In this document: one piece after another, positions 6,190 to 7,407 of the stretch
Numbering within the stretch: position 1 is the stretch's first letter
How the letters are laid out: every line of letters begins with the position of its first letter
Source: Caulobacteraceae bacterium
GTDB taxonomy: Bacteria; Pseudomonadota; Alphaproteobacteria; Caulobacterales; Caulobacteraceae
Direction: 5' to 3'
Length of the DNA: 7,407 nucleotides
NCBI GenBank assembly: GCA_028291305.1
Contig: JAQGII010000442.1
Location: 1-7,407 of the forward strand
Notes under the pieces: generated by a model
The model's database searches: none
Seen by the model: only the letters and a program-made list of their open reading frames with translations
Told to the model about the DNA's origin: nothing
Position numbers and translations under genes: made by a program

Positions 6190-7109
6190 CGCGCCGGCCC
6201 CGCATAGGGGTGCTCGGCCAGCCAATGGCGCGCGATATCGATGCGCCGGGCGACCCAGACCCGGTCGTGGCCCGCGACGTAGTCGAGGAATTTCTTCAGC
6301 CCGGCCAGCCGCGGCGGCTTGCCGACGATGCGGCAATGCAGGCCGACCGACATCATCGCCGGCGCCGTCTCGCCCTCGGCGTAGAGCACGTCGAAGGCGT
6401 CCTTCAGGTAGGCGAAGAACTGGTCGCCGGTGGTGAAGCCGTTCAGCGCCACGAACTTCATGTCGTTGGCGTCCAGGGTGTAGGGCACGATCAGCTGCGG
6501 CCTGCCAAAGCGGGTGTCGTAGTAGGGCAGGTCGTCGGCGTAGCTGTCGGCGTCGTAGGTGAAGCCGCCCTCCTCGACCACCAGGGCGGCGGTGTTGGGG
6601 CTGGTGCGGCCCTGGTACCAGCCGTACGGCCGGTCGCCGGTCAGGGCGGTCTGGATCTCGATGGCCTGGGCGATGTGCTCGCGTTCGACCTCGGCGGGAA
6701 TGGCCTGGTAGTTGATCCAGCGGTAGCCGTGCGAGGCGATCTCCCAGTCGGCCTGCATCATGGCCTCGACCGCGGCCGGGTTGCGCTGCATGGCCGAGGC
6801 CACCGCGAACACGGTCAGGGGCAGGCTGCGTTCGGTGAACAGGCGATGCAGCCGCCAGAAGCCGGCCCGCGAGCCGTATTCGTAGAGGCTCTCCATGGCC
6901 ATGTTGCGCGCGCCCGCCACCGTCGCCCCCCCGACCATGTCCGAGAGGAAGGCTTCGGCGCCGGCGTCGCCGTGCAGCACGCTGTTCTCGCCGCCCTCTT
7001 CGTAGTTGAGCACGAACTGCACGGCGACCTTGGCCCCGCCCGGCCAGTTGGCCTTGGGCGGGCGGCCGGCGTAGCCGACCAGGTCGCGCGGGTAGCCGGC
7101 CGGGTCCAT
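6186..7109 (-). CDS. puuE: Allantoinase PuuE (polysaccharide deacetylase-like)
   Basis: Hydrolyses the ring of (S)-allantoin to allantoate. This 307-residue protein belongs to the NodB/polysaccharide-deacetylase-fold allantoinases, unrelated to the metal-dependent AllB type, and has the expected full length. Strong landmarks: YPRDLVGYAG (6-15), QFVLNYEEGGENSVLHGD (31-48), NMAMESLYEYGSRAGFWRL (69-87), LPLTVFAVASAMQRNP (97-111), IASHGYRWINYQ (124-135), GWYQGRTSPNT (163-173), DLPYYD (193-198), PYTLDANDMKF (209-219) and SVGLHCRIVGKPPR (254-267). The acidic metal-binding pair of classical NodB enzymes is replaced by the NYEEG motif, as is usual for PuuE, fitting its reported metal independence. 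The start at 7109 shares its A with the stop of the upstream aminotransferase (TGATG), and the end overlaps hpxX by 4 nt. The product allantoate would go to an amidohydrolase outside the window. Confidence 0.95.
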   Translation of the reverse strand: MDPAGYPRDLVGYAGRPPKANWPGGAKVAVQFVLNYEEGGENSVLHGDAGAEAFLSDMVGGATVAGARNMAMESLYEYGSRAGFWRLHRLFTERSLPLTVFAVASAMQRNPAAVEAMMQADWEIASHGYRWINYQAIPAEVEREHIAQAIEIQTALTGDRPYGWYQGRTSPNTAALVVEEGGFTYDADSYADDLPYYDTRFGRPQLIVPYTLDANDMKFVALNGFTTGDQFFAYLKDAFDVLYAEGETAPAMMSVGLHCRIVGKPPRLAGLKKFLDYVAGHDRVWVARRIDIARHWLAEHPYAGPAR

Positions 7110-7407
7110 CAGGCCGCGCCTGCGAATACCGCCAGGGCGGCGTCCACCGCCGCGCCGGACCTGACCGATGCGCCGACGCCGCGCAGCACCGCCTCGAGCG
7201 CCCCCAGCGTGGTCAGCACATTGGGCTTGGTGGCGTTGTAGCCCATCGCCCCGATGCGCCAGATCCTGCCGTGCAACGGGCCGAAGGAGGAGCCGATCTC
7301 GATCGAGAAGTCCTCGCGCATGCGGGCGCGCACCGTCTCGCCGTCGACGCCCTCGGGGATCACGACGCCGGTGACGTTGGCCATCTTGTGCGCCTTGTCG
7401 CCGAACA
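7109..7407 (-). CDS. pucG: Class V aminotransferase, probable (S)-ureidoglycine-glyoxylate aminotransferase, C-terminal part
   Basis: Only the last 98 residues or so are present; the gene runs off the right edge of the window. Translation from the edge reads FGDKAHKMANVTGVVIPEGV, then SSFGPLHGRIWRIGAMGYNA and TKPNVLTTLGALEAVLR. This matches the C-terminal domain of PLP-dependent alanine-glyoxylate-type aminotransferases, and the GRIWRIGAMGYNA...NVL pattern is that of PucG-type ureidoglycine-glyoxylate aminotransferases. Such enzymes convert (S)-ureidoglycine plus glyoxylate to oxalurate plus glycine. An internal Met at 7384 is not the start, since the conserved sequence continues upstream. 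The PLP lysine lies outside the window and cannot be checked. The stop overlaps the puuE start (TGATG). The hpxXYZ genes downstream, assigned to oxalurate use, support this substrate over a generic alanine- or serine-glyoxylate role. Confidence 0.82.
   Translation of the reverse strand, partial: FGDKAHKMANVTGVVIPEGVDGETVRARMREDFSIEIGSSFGPLHGRIWRIGAMGYNATKPNVLTTLGALEAVLRGVGASVRSGAAVDAALAVFAGAA

Noticed and set aside
6011..6205. A 65-codon N-terminal extension of the hpxY frame.
   Set aside because: The extension is Arg/Gly/Ala-rich and lies over hpxX and the end of puuE; family N-terminus and ATGA coupling both place the start at 6010.
6210..7241. A 343-codon plus-strand open frame opposite puuE and the aminotransferase end.
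   Set aside because: It is Val/Gly/His-rich with no motif and spans two clear minus-strand genes; a shadow of GC-rich coding.

Overview
The window is a compact purine (urate) catabolism locus from a high-GC bacterium, most likely an alphaproteobacterium. By eye the DNA is very GC-rich with strong G/C preference at third codon positions, and the set of a membrane PuuD urate oxidase, PuuE allantoinase and HpxXYZ proteins is common in that class. A Caulobacterales-like host is only a guess. No RNA gene, mobile element, CRISPR array or long repeat was seen, and no stretch over 300 bases lacks a gene.

Layout. On the plus strand are the 3' part of an NCS2-family xanthine/urate permease (1-1032) and puuD, a membrane urate oxidase with a C-terminal cytochrome c domain (1091-2275). 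A nine-codon mini-ORF with a good ribosome-binding site sits between them and ends on the puuD start codon. A GC-rich hairpin at 2280-2315 lies between this pair and a converging minus-strand operon. Read from the right edge, that operon holds: the C-terminus of a class V aminotransferase of the ureidoglycine-glyoxylate type (pucG, cut by the window edge), puuE, hpxX, hpxY, hpxZ, uraD, uraH, and a bile acid:sodium symporter-like membrane transporter. Every junction is an overlap (TGATG, ATGA or 11 nt) or a 3-nt gap, so the eight genes are almost certainly one translationally coupled transcript.

How the genes work together. The permease should import xanthine or urate. PuuD oxidises urate to 5-hydroxyisourate (HIU) and passes electrons to its own cytochrome c. 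UraH converts HIU to OHCU, UraD converts OHCU to (S)-allantoin, and PuuE opens allantoin to allantoate. An allantoate amidohydrolase is required next but is not in the window. The aminotransferase would transfer the amino group of (S)-ureidoglycine to glyoxylate, giving oxalurate and glycine. HpxX/HpxY (GatC-like plus amidase) and HpxZ would then break down oxalurate. The locus therefore commits purine nitrogen to the oxalurate branch rather than the ureidoglycolate branch.

This is a recognisable pathway, not a wholly new system. Points worth following are the SBF-like transporter of unknown substrate inside the operon, a changed C-terminal tetrapeptide in UraH (YRGG instead of YRGS), the mini-ORF before puuD, and the unsettled chemistry of HpxXYZ.
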